From NCBI GenBank assembly GCA_024803745.1, contig JANJXV010000159.1, forward strand, positions 1,362,498 through 1,426,497: a stretch of 64,000 nucleotides of DNA, given 5' to 3'. Position 1 is the stretch's first letter. Every line of letters starts with the position of its first letter. The notes under the pieces were generated by a model, which saw only the letters and a program-made list of their open reading frames with translations, searched no databases and was not told the DNA's origin. A program made the translations under genes and the position numbers. Positions 1 to 11,958 of the stretch are shown here, one piece after another. This stretch comes from Megascapheus bottae. Its lineage: Eukaryota > Chordata > Mammalia > Rodentia > Geomyidae.

Positions 1-129
1 TCATAGAATGGCGGTGTGGGAAGTCATGGAATGTAGGTGTGGGAAGTCATAGAATGGAGGTGTGTGAAGTCAAAATTGAGGTGTGTGAACTCATAGAATG
101 GAGGTGTGTGAACTCATAGATTGGCGGTG

Positions 130-360
130 TGTGAAGTCATAGAATGGAGGTGAGTGCAGTCAGAATAGAGGTGTGTGAAGTCACAGAATGGAGGTTTGTG
201 AAGTCAGAGTAGAGGTGTGTGAAGACAGAATGCAAGTGTGTTAAGTCACAGAATGGAGGTGTGTGAAGTCCCAGGATGGAGGTGTGTGAATTCACAGAAT
301 GGAGGTGTGTGAATTCATAGAATGGAGGTGTGTGAAGTCACAGGATGGAGGTGTGTGAAG
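130..360. repeat. First member of a diverged repeat pair offset by 944 bp
   Basis: The GTGAGTGCAGTC monomer (150), the GTCAGAGTAGAGG monomer (203) and the following AATGCA-GTGTGTTAAGTC monomer recur in the same order at 1094, 1147 and after, an offset of 944 bp. The partner is about 1074-1304. The two differ at many single bases, unlike the near-identical copies further right. Exact ends cannot be fixed by eye. Confidence 0.7.
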
Positions 361-1073
361 TCACTGAATGGAGGTGTGTGAACTAAGAATGGAGGTGTGT
401 GAAGTCACAAGGGAGGTGTGTGAAGTCATAGAATGGAGGTGTTTGAAGTCACAGAATGGAGGTGTGTGAAGTCATAGAATGGAAGTGTGTGAAGTCATAG
501 AATGGAGGTGTGTGAAGTAAAAAAGGGAGGTATGTGAGTCACAGAAAGGAGGTGTGGGATGTCATAAAATGGATTTGTGTGAAGTCATACAATGGAGGTG
601 TGTGAAGACACAGAATGGAGGTGTGTGAAGTCATAGAATGGTGGCGTATGAAGTCATAGAATCGAGGTGTGTGAAGTCACAGAATGGAGGTGTGTGAAGT
701 CATGGAATGGAGCTTTGTGAAGTCAAACAATGGAAGTGTGTGAAGTCACAGAATGGAGGTGTGTGAAGTCATAGAATGGAGGTGTGTGAAGTCAGAATGG
801 ACGTGTGTGAAATCATAGAATGGAAGTGTGTGTAATCAGAATGGAAGAGTGTGAAGTCATAGAATGGAGTTGTGTCAAGTGTCAGAATGGAGGTGTGTGA
901 AGTCATAGAATGGAGGTGTGTGAACTCTGAATGGAGGTGTGTGAAGTCACAATGGAGGTGTGTGAAGTAACAGAATGGAGGTGTATGAAGTCAGAATGGA
1001 GTTGTGTGAAGTCAAAGAATGGAGGTGTGGGAAATCATAGAATGTATGTGTGTGAAGTCACAGGATGGAGGTG

Positions 1074-1304
1074 TGTGAAGTCATAGAGTGGAGGTGAGTG
1101 CAGTCAGAATGGAGGTGTGTGAAGTCACAGAATGGAGGTGTGTGAAGTCAGAGTAGAGGTGTGTGAAGTCAGAATGCAGGTGTGTTAAGTCACAGAATGG
1201 AGTTGTGTGATGTCACAGGATGGAGGTGTGTGAATTCACAGAATGGAGGTGTGTGAATTCCTAGACTGGAGGTTGTGATGTCACAGGTTGGAGGTGTGTG
1301 AAGT
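1074..1304. repeat. Second member of the 944-bp-offset repeat pair
   Basis: Same marker order as 130-360 (GTGAGTGCAGTC, GTCAGAGTAGAGG, AATGCAGGTGTGTTAAGTC, GAATTCACAG). The same order also appears at 17440-17600 in unit C1, so this cassette belongs to the common ancestral repeat. Confidence 0.7.
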
Positions 1305-1568
1305 CATAGAATGCAGGTGAGTGTAGTGAGAATGGAGGTGTGTGAAGTCACAGAATGGAGGTGTGTGAAGTCACAATACAGGTGTGTGAACTCAGAATGG
1401 AGGTGTGTGAATTTACAGAATGGAGGTGTGTGAATTCATAGAATGGAGGTGTGTGAAGTCATTGAATAAAGTTGTGTGACGTCAGAATGAACGTGTGTGA
1501 AGGCACAGAATGAACGTGTGTGAACTCAGAATGGAGATGTGTGAAGTCAGAGAACGGAGGTGTGTGAA

Positions 1569-3820
1569 GTCATAGAATGGAGGTGTGAACACATAGAATG
1601 GAGATGTGAAATCATAGATTGGAGGTGTGTGAACACATGGAATGGAGGTGTGTGAAGTCACAATGGAGGTGTGTGAAGACACAGAATGGAGGTGTATGAA
1701 GTCATAGAATGGAGTTGTGTGATGTCACAGAATGGAGGTGTGTGAAGTCATAGAATGGAGGTGTGTGAACTCATAGAATGGAGGTGTGAAGTCATAGATT
1801 GGAGGTGTGTGAACTCATGGAATGGAGGGGTGTGAAGTCACAATGGAGGTGTGTGAAGTAATCGAATGGAGGTGTGTGAAGTCACAAAATGGAGGTGTGT
1901 GAAGTGATAGAATGGAGGTGTATGAACTCATAGAATGGAGGTGTGTGAATTCACAATGGAGGTGTTTGAAGTCATAGATTGGAGGTGTGTGAAGTCACAA
2001 AATGGAGGAGTGTGAAGTCAGAATGGAGGTGTGCGAATTCTTAGAATGGAAGTGTTTGATATCAGAATGAAGGTGTGTGAAGTCATAGAATGGAGGTGTG
2101 TGAAGTCACAGAATGGAGGTGTGTGAAGTCATAGAATGGAGGTGTGTGAAGTCAGAATGGAGGTGTGTGAAGTCCTGGAATGGAGATGTGTGAACTCAGA
2201 ATTGGGTTGTGTGAAGTCATAGAATGGAGCTGTGTGAAGACATAGAATGGAGGTGTGTGAAGTCACAGAATGGAAGTGTGTGAAGTCATAGAATGGAGGT
2301 GTGTGAAGTCATAGAATGGAGGTGTGTGAAGTAAAAAATGGAGGAATGTGAAGTCACAGAAAGGAGGTTTGTGATGTCATAGAATGGATTTGTGTGAAGT
2401 CATACAATGGAGGTGTGTGAAGACACAGAATGGAGGTGTATGAAATCATAGAATGGTGGTGTGTGAAGTCATAGAATCGAGGTTGTGAAGTCATAGAATG
2501 GAGGTGTGTGAAGTCATGGAATGGAGCTTTGTGAAGTCAAACAATGGAAGTGTGTGAAGTCACAGAAAGGAGGTGTGTGAAGTCATAGAATGGAGGTTTT
2601 TGAAGTCATAGAATGGAGGTGTTTGAAGTCATAGAAAGAAGGTTTGTGAAGTCAGAATGCAGGTGTGTGAAGTCATAGAATGGAGGTGTTTGAAGTCATA
2701 GAATGGAGGTGTGTGAAGTCAGACAGTGGAAGGGTGTGAAGTCATAGAATGGAGGTGTGTGAAATCATAGAATGGATGTGTGTGAAGTCACAGAATGGAG
2801 GTGTGTGAAGGCAGAATTGAGGTGTGTGAAGTCAAATAATGGAGGTTTGTGAAGTCATAGAATGAAGGTGTGTGAAGTCATAGAATGGAGGTGTGTGAAG
2901 TCATAGAATGGGGTGTGTGAAGTCAGAATGGAGGTGTGTGACCTCATAGAATGGATGTGTGTGAAGTCATAGAAGGAAGGTTTGCGAAGTCACAATTGAG
3001 GTGGGTTAAGTCATAGAATGGAGGTGTGTGAAGTCACAGAATGGAGGACAGTGAAGTCAGAATGGATGTATGCGAAGTCATAGAATGGAGGGTTGTGAAG
3101 TCAGAATAGAGGTGTGTGAAATCATAGAATGGAGGTGTGTGAAGTCAGAATGGAGGAGTGTGAACTCATAGAATGGAAGAGTGTGAAGTCACATTGAGGT
3201 GTGTGAAGTCATAGAATGGAGGTGTGTGAAGTCACAGAATGGAGGTGTGTGAAGTCATAGAATGGAGGTGTGTGAACTCAGAATGGATGTGTGTGAAGTC
3301 ACAATGGAGGTGAATGAAGTCATAGAATGGAGGTGTGGGAAGTCCCAGAATGGTGGTGTGTGAAGTCATAGAATGGAGGTGCGTGAAGTCAGAATGGAGG
3401 TGTGTAAAGTAAAAGAATGGAGGTGTGGGAAATCATAGAATGGATGTGTGTGTAGTCACAGGATGGAGGTGTGTGAAGTCATAGAATGGAGGTGTGTGAA
3501 GTCCTAGAATGGAGGGGTGTGAAGTCCTGGAATGGAGGTGTGTGAAGTCATAGAATGGAGCTGTGTGAAGTCCTAGAATGGAGGGGTGTGAAGTCCTGGA
3601 ATGGAGGTGTGTGAAGTCACAGAATGAAGGTGTGTGAAGTCATAGAAAGCAGGTGTGTGAAGTCACAGAACGGAGGTGGGTGAAGTCATAGAATGGAGGT
3701 GAGTGAACTCATAGAATGGAGGTGTGAAGTCATAGATTGGAGGTGTGTGAACTCATAGAATGGAGGTGTGTGAAGTCATAGAATGGAAGTGTGTGAAGTC
3801 ATAGAATGGAGGTGTGTGAA
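1569..3820. repeat. Higher-order repeat A1 (2252 bp)
   Basis: First full 2252-bp unit. The marker GAACACATAG sits at 1587 and recurs at 3839 and 6091, and GTAAAAAATGG sits at 2331, 4583 and 6835, all 2252 bp apart. About 98 monomers lie inside. A1 differs from A2-A4 at diagnostic bases: it keeps GTGCGAATTC (2031-2040) where the others have GTGCAAATTC, GAATGGAGGGTTG near 3084 where they have GAATGTAGGG, and GAGGTGCGTG near 3379 where they have GAGGGGCGTG. It is otherwise nearly identical, and is the earliest branch of the A family. It carries a GATATC at 2058. Confidence 0.93.
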
Positions 3821-6072
3821 GTCATAGAATGGAGGTGTGAACACATAGAATGGAGGTGTGAAATCATAGATTGGAGGTGTGTGAACACATGGAATGGAGG
3901 TGTGTGAAGTCACAATGGAGGTGTGTGAAGACACAGAATGGAGGTGTATGAAGTCATAGAATGGAGTTGTGTGATGTCACAGAATGGAGGTGTGTGAAGT
4001 CATAGAATGGAGGTGTGTGAACTCATAGAATGGAGGTGTGAAGTCATAGATTGGAGGTGTGTGAACTCATGGAATGGAGGGGTGTGAAGTCACAATGGAG
4101 GTGTGTGAAGTAATCGAATGGAGGTGTGTGAAGTCACAAAATGGAGGTGTGTGAAGTGATAGAATGGAGGTGTATGAACTCATAGAATGGAGGTGTGTGA
4201 ATTCACAATGGAGGTGTTTGAAGTCATAGATTGGAGGTGTGTGAAGTCACAAAATGGAGGAGTGTGAAGTCAGAATGGAGGTGTGCAAATTCTTAGAATG
4301 GAAGTGTTTGATATCAGAATGAAGGTGTGTGAAGTCATAGAATGGAGGTGTGTGAAGTCACAGAATGGAGGTGTGTGAAGTCATAGAATGGAGGTGTGTG
4401 AAGTCAGAATGGAGGTGTGTGAAGTCCTGGAATGGAGATGTGTGAACTCAGAATTGGGTTGTGTGAAGTCATAGAATGGAGCTGTGTGAAGACATAGAAT
4501 GGAGGTGTGTGAAGTCACAGAATGGAAGTGTGTGAAGTCATAGAATGGAGGTGTGTGAAGTCATAGAATGGAGGTGTGTGAAGTAAAAAATGGAGGAATG
4601 TGAAGTCACAGAAAGGAGGTTTGTGATGTCATAGAATGGATTTGTGTGAAGTCATACAATGGAGGTGTGTGAAGACACAGAATGGAGGTGTATGAAATCA
4701 TAGAATGGTGGTGTGTGAAGTCATAGAATCGAGGTTGTGAAGTCATAGAATGGAGGTGTGTGAAGTCATGGAATGGAGCTTTGTGAAGTCAAACAATGGA
4801 AGTGTGTGAAGTCACAGAAAGGAGGTGTGTGAAGTCATAGAATGGAGGTTTTTGAAGTCATAGAATGGAGGTGTTTGAAGTCATAGAAAGAAGGTTTGTG
4901 AAGTCAGAATGCAGGTGTGTGAAGTCATAGAATGGAGGTGTTTGAAGTCATAGAATGGAGGTGTGTGAAGTCAGACAGTGGAAGGGTGTGAAGTCATAGA
5001 ATGGAGGTGTGTGAAATCATAGAATGGATGTGTGTGAAGTCACAGAATGGAGGTGTGTGAAGGCAGAATTGAGGTGTGTGAAGTCAAATAATGGAGGTTT
5101 GTGAAGTCATAGAATGAAGGTGTGTGAAGTCATAGAATGGAGGTGTGTGAAGTCATAGAATGGGGTGTGTGAAGTCAGAATGGAGGTGTGTGACCTCATA
5201 GAATGGATGTGTGTGAAGTCATAGAAGGAAGGTTTGCGAAGTCACAATTGAGGTGGGTTAAGTCATAGAATGGAGGTGTGTGAAGTCACAGAATGGAGGA
5301 CAGTGAAGTCAGAATGGATGTATGCGAAGTCATAGAATGTAGGGTTGTGAAGTCAGAATAGAGGTGTGTGAAATCATAGAATGGAGGTGTGTGAAGTCAG
5401 AATGGAGGAGTGTGAACTCATAGAATGGAAGAGTGTGAAGTCACATTGAGGTGTGTGAAGTCATAGAATGGAGGTGTGTGAAGTCACAGAATGGAGGTGT
5501 GTGAAGTCATAGAATGGAGGTGTGTGAACTCAGAATGGATGTGTGTGAAGTCACAATGGAGGTGAATGAAGTCATAGAATGGAGGTGTGGGAAGTCCCAG
5601 AATGGTGGTGTGTGAAGTCATAGAATGGAGGGGCGTGAAGTCAGAATGGAGGTGTGTAAAGTAAAAGAATGGAGGTGTGGGAAATCATAGAATGGATGTG
5701 TGTGTAGTCACAGGATGGAGGTGTGTGAAGTCATAGAATGGAGGTGTGTGAAGTCCTAGAATGGATGGGTGTGAAGTCCTGGAATGGAGGTGTGTGAAGT
5801 CATAGAATGGAGCTGTGTGAAGTCCTAGAATGGAGGGGTGTGAAGTCCTGGAATGGAGGTGTGTGAAGTCACAGAATGAAGGTGTGTGAAGTCATAGAAA
5901 GCAGGTGTGTGAAGTCACAGAACGGAGGTGGGTGAAGTCATAGAATGGAGGTGAGTGAACTCATAGAATGGAGGTGTGAAGTCATAGATTGGAGGTGTGT
6001 GAACTCATAGAATGGAGGTGTGTGAAGTCATAGAATGGAAGTGTGTGAAGTCATAGAATGGAGGTGTGTGAA
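3821..6072. repeat. Higher-order repeat A2 (2252 bp)
   Basis: Direct tandem copy of A1 with the same monomer order and length. It carries the derived bases shared with A3 and A4 (GTGCAAATTC near 4283, GAATGTAGGG near 5336, GAGGGGCGTG near 5631, AATGGATGGG near 5760) but keeps GTCATAG where A3 and A4 have GTCATGG near their ends. GATATC lies at 4310, exactly 2252 bp from the A1 site. Confidence 0.95.
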
Positions 6073-8324
6073 GTCATAGAATGGAGGTGTGAACACATAG
6101 AATGGAGGTGTGAAATCATAGATTGGAGGTGTGTGAACACATGGAATGGAGGTGTGTGAAGTCACAATGGAGGTGTGTGAAGACACAGAATGGAGGTGTA
6201 TGAAGTCATAGAATGGAGTTGTGTGATGTCACAGAATGGAGGTGTGTGAAGTCATAGAATGGAGGTGTGTGAACTCATAGAATGGAGGTGTGAAGTCATA
6301 GATTGGAGGTGTGTGAACTCATGGAATGGAGGGGTGTGAAGTCACAATGGAGGTGTGTGAAGTAATCGAATGGAGGTGTGTGAAGTCACAAAATGGAGGT
6401 GTGTGAAGTGATAGAATGGAGGTGTATGAACTCATAGAATGGAGGTGTGTGAATTCACAATGGAGGTGTTTGAAGTCATAGATTGGAGGTGTGTGAAGTC
6501 ACAAAATGGAGGAGTGTGAAGTCAGAATGGAGGTGTGCAAATTCTTAGAATGGAAGTGTTTGATATCAGAATGAAGGTGTGTGAAGTCATAGAATGGAGG
6601 TGTGTGAAGTCACAGAATGGAGGTGTGTGAAGTCATAGAATGGAGGTGTGTGAAGTCAGAATGGAGGTGTGTGAAGTCCTGGAATGGAGATGTGTGAACT
6701 CAGAATTGGGTTGTGTGAAGTCATAGAATGGAGCTGTGTGAAGACATAGAATGGAGGTGTGTGAAGTCACAGAATGGAAGTGTGTGAAGTCATAGAATGG
6801 AGGTGTGTGAAGTCATAGAATGGAGGTGTGTGAAGTAAAAAATGGAGGAATGTGAAGTCACAGAAAGGAGGTTTGTGATGTCATAGAATGGATTTGTGTG
6901 AAGTCATACAATGGAGGTGTGTGAAGACACAGAATGGAGGTGTATGAAATCATAGAATGGTGGTGTGTGAAGTCATAGAATCGAGGTTGTGAAGTCATAG
7001 AATGGAGGTGTGTGAAGTCATGGAATGGAGCTTTGTGAAGTCAAACAATGGAAGTGTGTGAAGTCACAGAAAGGAGGTGTGTGAAGTCATAGAATGGAGG
7101 TTTTTGAAGTCATAGAATGGAGGTGTTTGAAGTCATAGAAAGAAGGTTTGTGAAGTCAGAATGCAGGTGTGTGAAGTCATAGAATGGAGGTGTTTGAAGT
7201 CATAGAATGGAGGTGTGTGAAGTCAGACAGTGGAAGGGTGTGAAGTCATAGAATGGAGGTGTGTGAAATCATAGAATGGATGTGTGTGAAGTCACAGAAT
7301 GGAGGTGTGTGAAGGCAGAATTGAGGTGTGTGAAGTCAAATAATGGAGGTTTGTGAAGTCATAGAATGAAGGTGTGTGAAGTCATAGAATGGAGGTGTGT
7401 GAAGTCATAGAATGGGGTGTGTGAAGTCAGAATGGAGGTGTGTGACCTCATAGAATGGATGTGTGTGAAGTCATAGAAGGAAGGTTTGCGAAGTCACAAT
7501 TGAGGTGGGTTAAGTCATAGAATGGAGGTGTGTGAAGTCACAGAATGGAGGACAGTGAAGTCAGAATGGATGTATGCGAAGTCATAGAATGTAGGGTTGT
7601 GAAGTCAGAATAGAGGTGTGTGAAATCATAGAATGGAGGTGTGTGAAGTCAGAATGGAGGAGTGTGAACTCATAGAATGGAAGAGTGTGAAGTCACATTG
7701 AGGTGTGTGAAGTCATAGAATGGAGGTGTGTGAAGTCACAGAATGGAGGTGTGTGAAGTCATAGAATGGAGGTGTGTGAACTCAGAATGGATGTGTGTGA
7801 AGTCACAATGGAGGTGAATGAAGTCATAGAATGGAGGTGTGGGAAGTCCCAGAATGGTGGTGTGTGAAGTCATAGAATGGAGGGGCGTGAAGTCAGAATG
7901 GAGGTGTGTAAAGTAAAAGAATGGAGGTGTGGGAAATCATAGAATGGATGTGTGTGTAGTCACAGGATGGAGGTGTGTGAAGTCATAGAATGGAGGTGTG
8001 TGAAGTCCTAGAATGGATGGGTGTGAAGTCCTGGAATGGAGGTGTGTGAAGTCATAGAATGGAGCTGTGTGAAGTCCTAGAATGGAGGGGTGTGAAGTCC
8101 TGGAATGGAGGTGTGTGAAGTCACAGAATGAAGGTGTGTGAAGTCATAGAAAGCAGGTGTGTGAAGTCACAGAACGGAGGTGGGTGAAGTCATGGAATGG
8201 AGGTGAGTGAACTCATAGAATGGAGGTGTGAAGTCATAGATTGGAGGTGTGTGAACTCATAGAATGGAGGTGTGTGAAGTCATAGAATGGAAGTGTGTGA
8301 AGTCATAGAATGGAGGTGTGTGAA
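6073..8324. repeat. Higher-order repeat A3 (2252 bp)
   Basis: Third tandem A copy, in register to 8324. Near 8192 it has GTCATGGAATGG where A2 has GTCATAGAATGG. The same change is in A4 (near 11826), showing that A3 and A4 are the closest pair. At 8325 the array switches to a B unit instead of starting another A. GATATC lies at 6562. Confidence 0.95.
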
Positions 8325-9706
8325 GTCAGAGATTGGAGGTGTGTGAAGTAAAAAATCAGGTATGTGAATTCACAGAAAGGAGGTGTGTGAAGTCATGGAA
8401 TGGAGCTTTGTGAAGGCAAACAATGGAAGTGTGTGCAGTCACAGAAAGGAGGTGTGTGAAGGCATAGAATGGAGGAGTGTGAAGACATAGAATGGAGGTG
8501 TGTTAAGTCATAGAATGGAGTTATGTGAAGTCAGAGAATGGAAGGGTGGGAAGTCATAGAATGGAGGTGTGTGAGGTCATAGAATGGAGGTGTGTGAAGT
8601 CAAACAATGGAGTGTGTGAAGTCAAGGATAGGAGGTGTGTGATGTCATAGAATGGAGGTGTGTGAAGTCATAGAATGGCGGTGTGTGAAGTCACAGAATG
8701 GAGGTGTGTGAAGACATAGAATGCAGGTGTGTGAAGTCACAGAACGGAGGTATGTGAAGTCATAGAATGGAGGTGTGTGAACTCATAGAATGGAGGTGTG
8801 AAGTCACAGATTGGAGGTGTGTGAACTCATGGAATGGAGGTATGTGAAGTCACAATGGAGGTGTGTGAAGTAATCGAATGGAGGTGTGTGAAGTCACAGA
8901 ATGGAGGTGTGTGAAGTGATAGAATGGAGGTGTGTGAACTCATAGAATGGAGGTGTGTGAATTCACAATGGAGGTGTGTGAAGTCATAGAATGCATGTGT
9001 GTGAAGTCACAAAATGGAGGAGTGTGAAGGCAGAATGGAGGTGTGCGAATTCTTAGAATGGAAGTGTTTGAAATCAGAATGGAGGTGTGTGAAGTCATAG
9101 AATAGAGGTGTGTGAAGTCACAGAATGGAGGTGTGTGAAGTCATAGAATGGAGGTGTGTGAACTCAGAATGGATGTGTGTGAAGTCACAATGGAGGTGAA
9201 TGAAGTCATAGAATGGAGGTGTGGGAAGTCCCAGAATGGTGGTGTGTGAAGTCATAGAATGGAGGGGCGTGAAGTCAGAATGGAGGTGTGTAAAGTAAAA
9301 GAATGGAGGTGTGGGAAATCATAGAATGGATGTGTGTGTAGTCACAGGATGGAGGTGTGTGAAGTCATAGAATGGAGGTGTGTGAAGTCCTAGAATGGAT
9401 GGGTGTGAAGTCCTGGAATGGAGGTGTGTGAAGTCATAGAATGGAGCTGTGTGAAGTCCTAGAATGGAGGGGTGTGAAGTCCTGGAATGGAGGTGTGTGA
9501 AGTCACAGAATGAAGGTGTGTGAAGTCATAGAAAGCAGGTGTGTGAAGTCACAGAACGGAGGTGGGTGAAGTCATAGAATGGAGGTGAGTGAACTCATAG
9601 AATGGAGGTGTGAAGTCATAGATTGGAGGTGTGTGAACTCATAGAATGGAGGTGTGTGAAGTCATAGAATGGAAGTGTGTGAAGTCATAGAATGGAGGTG
9701 TGTGAA
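8325..9706. repeat. Higher-order repeat B1 (1382 bp)
   Basis: Begins with a GTCAGAGATTGG monomer and a GTAAAAAATCAGG monomer (8349). It has family-specific monomers up to about 9120 (for example GTGTGTTAAGTC, GAGGTATGTGAAGTC, a second GTAATCGAATGG at 8870), then rejoins the sequence of the last roughly 600 bp of an A unit. Its length is fixed by the second and third B starts at 11959 and 13341 (1382 apart). It reads as an A-type unit shortened by deletion and with diverged monomers. Confidence 0.9.
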
Positions 9707-11958
9707 GTCATAGAATGGAGGTGTGAACACATAGAATGGAGGTGTGAAATCATAGATTGGAGGTGTGTGAACACATGGAATGGAGGTGTGTGAAGTCACA
9801 ATGGAGGTGTGTGAAGACACAGAATGGAGGTGTATGAAGTCATAGAATGGAGTTGTGTGATGTCACAGAATGGAGGTGTGTGAAGTCATAGAATGGAGGT
9901 GTGTGAACTCATAGAATGGAGGTGTGAAGTCATAGATTGGAGGTGTGTGAACTCATGGAATGGAGGGGTGTGAAGTCACAATGGAGGTGTGTGAAGTAAT
10001 CGAATGGAGGTGTGTGAAGTCACAAAATGGAGGTGTGTGAAGTGATAGAATGGAGGTGTATGAACTCATAGAATGGAGGTGTGTGAATTCACAATGGAGG
10101 TGTTTGAAGTCATAGATTGGAGGTGTGTGAAGTCACAAAATGGAGGAGTGTGAAGTCAGAATGGAGGTGTGCAAATTCTTAGAATGGAAGTGTTTGATAT
10201 CAGAATGAAGGTGTGTGAAGTCATAGAATGGAGGTGTGTGAAGTCACAGAATGGAGGTGTGTGAAGTCATAGAATGGAGGTGTGTGAAGTCAGAATGGAG
10301 GTGTGTGAAGTCCTGGAATGGAGATGTGTGAACTCAGAATTGGGTTGTGTGAAGTCATAGAATGGAGCTGTGTGAAGACATAGAATGGAGGTGTGTGAAG
10401 TCACAGAATGGAAGTGTGTGAAGTCATAGAATGGAGGTGTGTGAAGTCATAGAATGGAGGTGTGTGAAGTAAAAAATGGAGGAATGTGAAGTCACAGAAA
10501 GGAGGTTTGTGATGTCATAGAATGGATTTGTGTGAAGTCATACAATGGAGGTGTGTGAAGACACAGAATGGAGGTGTATGAAATCATAGAATGGTGGTGT
10601 GTGAAGTCATAGAATCGAGGTTGTGAAGTCATAGAATGGAGGTGTGTGAAGTCATGGAATGGAGCTTTGTGAAGTCAAACAATGGAAGTGTGTGAAGTCA
10701 CAGAAAGGAGGTGTGTGAAGTCATAGAATGGAGGTTTTTGAAGTCATAGAATGGAGGTGTTTGAAGTCATAGAAAGAAGGTTTGTGAAGTCAGAATGCAG
10801 GTGTGTGAAGTCATAGAATGGAGGTGTTTGAAGTCATAGAATGGAGGTGTGTGAAGTCAGACAGTGGAAGGGTGTGAAGTCATAGAATGGAGGTGTGTGA
10901 AATCATAGAATGGATGTGTGTGAAGTCACAGAATGGAGGTGTGTGAAGGCAGAATTGAGGTGTGTGAAGTCAAATAATGGAGGTTTGTGAAGTCATAGAA
11001 TGAAGGTGTGTGAAGTCATAGAATGGAGGTGTGTGAAGTCATAGAATGGGGTGTGTGAAGTCAGAATGGAGGTGTGTGACCTCATAGAATGGATGTGTGT
11101 GAAGTCATAGAAGGAAGGTTTGCGAAGTCACAATTGAGGTGGGTTAAGTCATAGAATGGAGGTGTGTGAAGTCACAGAATGGAGGACAGTGAAGTCAGAA
11201 TGGATGTATGCGAAGTCATAGAATGTAGGGTTGTGAAGTCAGAATAGAGGTGTGTGAAATCATAGAATGGAGGTGTGTGAAGTCAGAATGGAGGAGTGTG
11301 AACTCATAGAATGGAAGAGTGTGAAGTCACATTGAGGTGTGTGAAGTCATAGAATGGAGGTGTGTGAAGTCACAGAATGGAGGTGTGTGAAGTCATAGAA
11401 TGGAGGTGTGTGAACTCAGAATGGATGTGTGTGAAGTCACAATGGAGGTGAATGAAGTCATAGAATGGAGGTGTGGGAAGTCCCAGAATGGTGGTGTGTG
11501 AAGTCATAGAATGGAGGGGCGTGAAGTCAGAATGGAGGTGTGTAAAGTAAAAGAATGGAGGTGTGGGAAATCATAGAATGGATGTGTGTGTAGTCACAGG
11601 ATGGAGGTGTGTGAAGTCATAGAATGGAGGTGTGTGAAGTCCTAGAATGGATGGGTGTGAAGTCCTGGAATGGAGGTGTGTGAAGTCATAGAATGGAGCT
11701 GTGTGAAGTCCTAGAATGGAGGGGTGTGAAGTCCTGGAATGGAGGTGTGTGAAGTCACAGAATGAAGGTGTGTGAAGTCATAGAAAGCAGGTGTGTGAAG
11801 TCACAGAACGGAGGTGGGTGAAGTCATGGAATGGAGGTGAGTGAACTCATAGAATGGAGGTGTGAAGTCATAGATTGGAGGTGTGTGAACTCATAGAATG
11901 GAGGTGTGTGAAGTCATAGAATGGAAGTGTGTGAAGTCATAGAATGGAGGTGTGTGAA
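9707..11958. repeat. Higher-order repeat A4 (2252 bp)
   Basis: Fourth A copy, identical in layout to A3 and sharing its private variant near 11826. GATATC lies at 10196. It is followed by B2, as A3 is followed by B1. Confidence 0.94.

Larger units (their letters stand above)
1..1568. repeat. Heterogeneous 23-bp repeats left of family A (diverged ancestral higher-order repeat)
   Basis: Units here carry many private substitutions not repeated elsewhere, and no long near-identical partner is visible. Recognisable marker monomers still occur in family order: GAGGTGAGTGCAGTC near 150 and 1092, a GTAAAAAAGG monomer at 517, and a stretch at 1415-1545 (GAATTCACAG, then GAACGTGTGTGAAGGCAC) that matches 17867-18000 in unit C1. 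It therefore looks like an old, poorly homogenised copy of the same order of monomers. No gene or other feature is visible. Confidence 0.85.
6073..9706. repeat. Composite A3+B1 super-repeat, 3634 bp, first copy
   Basis: A3 followed by B1 forms a 3634-bp block copied directly at 9707-13340. GTAAAAAATGG recurs at 6835 and 10469, GATATC at 6562 and 10196, and GTCAGAGATTGG at 8325 and 11959, each 3634 bp apart. The private GTCATGG variant near 8192 is also shared, so A and B were duplicated together. Confidence 0.93.

Noticed and set aside
535..541. AP-1 type site TGAGTCA
   Set aside because: Single chance variant caused by loss of two bases in one monomer of the most diverged region; it is not repeated in other units.
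1482..1682. Open frame of 66 codons on the - strand (rich in H, T, S and P)
   Set aside because: On the - strand a perfect array has one TGA per 23 codons in every frame. This frame survives only through variant units and indels such as ACACATAG. It has repeat-derived composition and no start context or splice evidence.
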